This document shows, one piece after another, positions 60,657 to 64,000 of a stretch of DNA of 64,000 bases. Source of the stretch: Archilochus colubris (taxonomy: Eukaryota > Chordata > Aves > Apodiformes > Trochilidae); assembly GCA_023079485.1 (NCBI GenBank), contig CM041092.1:13467127-13531126 (forward strand), given 5' to 3'. Under the pieces are notes generated by a model. That model saw only the letters and a list, made by a program, of their open reading frames with translations, was not told the origin of the DNA and did not search any database. A program made the translations under genes and the position numbers. Each line of letters begins with the position of its first letter. The stretch's first letter is position 1.

Positions 60657-62020
60657 GAATCACAGAATCACAAAAAGTTAGGGGTTGGAAGGGACCTCGA
60701 AAGATCATCAAGTCCAACCCTCCTGTCAGAGCAGGGTCACCTACAGGAGGTCACATAGGAACACGTCTAGGAGGTTTTTGAATGCCTTCAGGGAAGGAGA
60801 CTCCATCCTCCTGACTCTCTTCCTTTACATATTAATAAATATTAATGAGGTCACCCCTCATTCTCTTCTTCTCCAAGCTGAAGAGCCCCAGCTCCCTCAG
60901 CCTTTCCTCATAAGGGAGATGTTCCACTCCCTTACTCATCTTGGAGGCTCTGCTCTGAAGTCTTTCAAGCAGTTCCCTGTCCTTGAACTGAGGGGTCCAG
61001 AACTGGACGCAATATTCCAGATGCAGCCTCACCAGGGCAGAGTAGAGAGGGAGGAGAACCTCTCTCAACCTACTACCTACCCCTCTTCTAATGCACCCCA
61101 GGATGCCATTGGCCTTCTTGGCCACAAGAGCACATTGTTGGCTCGTGGTCATCTTTCCATCCACCAACACCCCCATGTTCCTTTCTCCTTCATTGCTTTC
61201 CAAGAACTCAGTCTCCAACCTGTACTGGTTCCTGGGGCTGTTCCTACCCAGGTGTAAGACTCTACGTTTGCCTTTGTTGTAATACATTTTATTTTTCCCT
61301 GCCCAACTCTACAGCCTTTCTAGGTCCCTCTGTATGTCAGCTCAGCCTTCTGGGGTCATCCAGTCCTCCCAGCTTTGTGTCATCAGCAAACTTGCTGATA
61401 GCACACTCTGTCCTCTGTCCCATCATCACAGTTATTGATAAAGATGTTGAACAGGGCTGGACCCAGCGCTGATCCCTGGGGGACTCCACTACTCACAGGT
61501 CTCCAGTTGGACTCTGCACCCTTGATCACCACTCTTTGGGTCTTAATCCACCTCACTGTCCACTCTTCTGTCCCACATTTCCTGAGCTTGCTCACAAGGA
61601 TGTTACAGGACACTGTCAAAAGCCTTGCTAAGGTCAAGGTAGACTACATCCATTGATCTCCCTGCATCTACCCACTCAGTCACATTATAAAAGGCTACCA
61701 GCTTAGTCAAGCATGATTTCTGCTTGGTAAACTCATGCTGACTATTCCTGATAACCTTCTTCTTTCCCATGTGCTAAGAGATGACCTTCAGAATGAGCCA
61801 TTTTTCCAGGGGTGAAGGGGAGGCTGACTGGTCTGTAATTAGCTGGATCTTCCCTCTTGCCCTTTGAAGACTGGAGTGACACTGGCTTTCCTCCAGTCCT
61901 CAAGCACCTCCCCTGTTAGCTATGATCTTTCAAAACTGATGGGGAGTGGTAGGGCAGTAATATCAGCCAGCTCTCTCAACACTCTTGGGTGCATCCCAAC
62001 AGAGCCCATGGATTTGTGTA
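60657..62020 (-). mobile_element. CR1 LINE, longest copy (about 1.36 kb), 5'-truncated, internally deleted
   Basis: Opens with the terminal repeats (GAATCACAGAATCACAAAAA), then GTTAGGGGTTGGAAGGGACC and TCGAAAGATCATCAAGTCC, as in the CR1 subfamily with 'TTAGGGGTTGGAAGGGACCTCGAAAG'. It then runs through the ORF2 reverse-transcriptase region to about 62020, where the homology (KSMG..GMHPRVLRELAD on the minus strand) stops. The 3' UTR is shortened by an internal deletion whose junction lies at the CTCCA word 60801-60805. Sense strand is minus. The copy has lost its promoter, endonuclease and part of RT, and cannot move by itself. Confidence 0.97.
60832..62020 (-). pseudogene. CR1 ORF2 reverse-transcriptase remnant, frameshifted
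   Basis: Minus-strand landmarks in order: HPRVLRELAD and GEVLEDW (about 61880-62000); motif A LSKAFD with its catalytic Asp (61615-61632); motif [12 protein letters not shown] (61458-61490); motif C FADD (61379-61390); then a 151-codon open stretch (61287 to 60832) with [37 protein letters not shown] and [19 protein letters not shown], ending [21 protein letters not shown]. Frameshifts separate motif A from the following [10 protein letters not shown] block (about 61600-61612) and motif B from motif C (between about 61391 and 61415). A premature TAA follows INIY, where the family continues KYLKGG. The protein would copy the element's RNA at the target site. This copy cannot encode it. Confidence 0.93.
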
Positions 62021-64000
62021 CTTTGAAAATTATTAGTGAGCACATGTTTCTAATTACATTATCCACAAAGATGGAGTGGAAAATTAATCTTTCTCATAAA
62101 AAAATAAATCCTAGTCTTTTCATGAAGACCGAGAGAAGTTTACTTTCTTGGTTGAAACTATGGTCAAGAACTGCAGTATGTCTAGGAAAGGACTTTTACC
62201 CTCCAGTTACCAAAATCTGTTTTTTTCTCACCACATAAAGTTTCCGTAGAACTGAGGTTTTCCTTTTCCACAGAAGGTTTAACATCACAAAATGGGCTCT
62301 TTTTGAGTTACTAACACATTAGAACAAATAATTTGAAACAGAAATGAAGCAGCCAATAATAAATTTAAATACCTCTTCCCTATAACATAGGAAAAAGGGA
62401 TATTTCAAAATAATTTTTCCAGAGTTAAAACACAGATAGACCCTACAGCATCTGCTGCTTTAAGCTAAATACTTAGAAAACAGAAAAAATCACCAGAGAA
62501 GTGTTTCTGTGAAATATAGGCTTTTTGAATACTCCAAGCAAATGCCATGATTCCTGATTTTTCTGTTCTCCCATACTTCAAACAGATTAATTTACCGCTT
62601 CTTCCACTCACTGTATGGGCAACAAAAGCTGAAGGTCTGATTATCCTGATAAAAGCAAAATCATATTCATAATTGGAAACTGAAGGATTCATTTCCTTTA
62701 CATAGTCCTTGCACCACACCATCAGCTATAGAGGTAACTTTTAGAGGAAAAAAAATAACCTCTCAGTGGTCACTAAGTGGCTTGAAGTCTTGGTCTTTGT
62801 CTTAAAACATGAATTACATGAGGGCTACACTCTGAACACCTTCTTAATGATGAAGGAGCACATACAAAAATTATCTTTGTTTCTTGTATTAGGTCAGATA
62901 GAATTACCATTGAAGGAGGACAGACTATTACAGTGTGGTTGCATAAGTACAATCCAAAAATGAGCAGAAAATTGAGCTGATGTCCTGACAACACTATATT
63001 TCTCCACTTTACATCATGCCAATACAGCAGGACTTTGCTCTGGAGTTTCATGGTGAATCCTTCTTTTCAGAATTTGTGAATGTTTATCATTTCAGCCATT
63101 TAGAATTTGCAACAATGGCAAGGATTAACTTGGAAGTGAAAGCCACAGAGATGTTTCTTGTTATGGTATAATAGCTTCACAGGTGGATACTAAATTTCTG
63201 AATTTTTTGTGGTGCTTCAAAGAAGTGACTTTCCAGAAGCATTGCCCTTGCAAACTCATTTTATTTATCTGCTGTGTTATTGCACTGTTTGATCTCCATA
63301 CTTGGCTTTTACAGGGTAACCTGAAACAAGCCAGCACTGAAGCTCTCTGAAGGTGCAAGAAATGTTAAGTGTAGGTTAACATTTGAGTTTGTGTTTCTGG
63401 TGAAACTGGAAGCAGAGAAAACTGAGAGAAGGCAGGGAAGCAGCACTTGTCATTCACATTTCAGAGCACAGAATGTTCTACTCTTAGAGGAAGAAAGCCA
63501 GTGAACAACGGTTATAAATTAATTAATGCTTCATGGACTCCTAATTTTATATCTTTTGCATTAAATAGTCATGCCATGAAATGGATAAACAGTACTTTTA
63601 AAGAAGATAGAGACCTACATTTCTCTGTTTCCAGGTGAGTGCCTATCACGAGAACATGGAGTCAGGCTCTGCTGCACCCTCTCCCATTCCCTCCAGTCTT
63701 TTGTGAAATGTGGAATAGGTTTTTACAGGAGAAATTGAAAATGCCAACTCACATTAGCCAGTTGATTAGTAGTTACTGCACTCTCAAGAAGAGTGGATTT
63801 GAATCTCAAAAAGAAGAGTTAAATCCAGGTCCCCTCTTTTAGCTGCATGGTGTAACTGGAGAATACTTTAGATAGGTGCATATTGTGTATACTGCTGTGT
63901 GGTAGATGTGCCTCAACATTTGCTGAATGGGGTGTATCTGTCTGATAATTGAAGAAATGCCTGCATGGACCACAAAGAGCTGAGGAACTAGATTAGATAC
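62021..64000. other. Unique sequence, no gene recognised
   Basis: After the CR1, the sequence returns to ordinary AT-rich DNA. A 170-bp segment at 63465-63634 has splice-like ends and is annotated separately. A tRNA-B-box-like word near 63793-63805 was considered and rejected. Confidence 0.5.
63465..63634 (+). other. Exon-like open segment, 170 nt (weak candidate)
   Basis: CATTCACATTTCAG precedes the segment and CCAG/GTGAGT, a strong donor, ends it. One frame is open throughout (63447-63638 continues through both ends), reading about 56 codons with Lys/Asn/Ser-rich content. The acceptor's pyrimidine tract is poor and the peptide is not recognised. AT-rich DNA gives open frames of this size by chance. 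Confidence 0.12.

Noticed and set aside
60685..61257. 190-codon plus-strand open frame, the longest in the window
   Set aside because: It is antisense to the CR1 reverse-transcriptase remnant, whose minus-strand frame has clear family motifs. The plus frame has none.
63760..63835. tRNA-like or SINE-like segment (GGATTTGAATCT resembling a B box)
   Set aside because: No convincing A box, no cloverleaf pairing, and no SINE family match.
1..64000. CRISPR array, bacterial operon, tRNA or rRNA gene
   Set aside because: No regularly spaced repeats, no compact coding, no structural RNA signature. The sequence is plainly vertebrate nuclear DNA.

Overview
The window reads as bird (sauropsid) nuclear DNA from a large intron or an intergenic gene desert. 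The clearest evidence is six fragments of avian-type CR1 LINEs. They share the CR1 3' terminal octamer repeats, the 3' untranslated region that follows the 'GGTTGGAAGG' block, and pieces of the ORF2 reverse transcriptase. One solo-LTR-like element of an endogenous retrovirus, several much older LINE fragments of the CR1/L3 clade and two MIR-like fragments complete the interspersed repeats. The sequence is AT-rich, and I saw no CpG island, tRNA, rRNA or CRISPR array. I recognise no host protein-coding gene. The open frames present are short, have no family motif, and are either chance frames or frames across repeats.

Layout: 1-2.9 kb, plain AT-rich sequence; 2.9-3.15 kb, CR1 (minus); 3.15-18.6 kb, mostly unique sequence with simple repeats, a MIR-like piece at 9.1 kb and two back-to-back dyads at 18.33-18.39 kb; 18.65-19.37 kb, CR1 (minus); 23.3-24.1 kb, ancient LINE reverse-transcriptase remnant (plus) carrying a perfect 20-bp palindrome; 29.1-29.86 kb, ancient LINE (minus), followed at once by a 50-bp segment with near-ideal splice signals on both sides; 31.56-31.74 kb, CR1 (minus), and 31.88-32.06 kb, ancient LINE; 40.65-41.19 kb, retroviral LTR (minus), and 41.22-41.56 kb, CR1 (plus, the only young copy in that direction); 45.29-45.60 kb, ancient LINE (minus); 47.36-47.44 kb, MIR-like; 49.0-51.3 kb, a high-complexity repeat-free stretch that looks like conserved regulatory DNA; 51.84 kb, a possible 27-nt microexon; 55.08-55.15 kb, a tiny poly(A)-tailed insertion with a 7-bp flanking repeat; 55.55 kb, short CR1; 60.66-62.02 kb, the longest CR1, with three recognisable reverse-transcriptase motifs and an internal deletion.

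There is no operon-like or multi-gene system here. The points most worth checking are the exon-like segments, the candidate enhancer block, the unusually good palindromes, and the internal structure of the LTR and of the long CR1.
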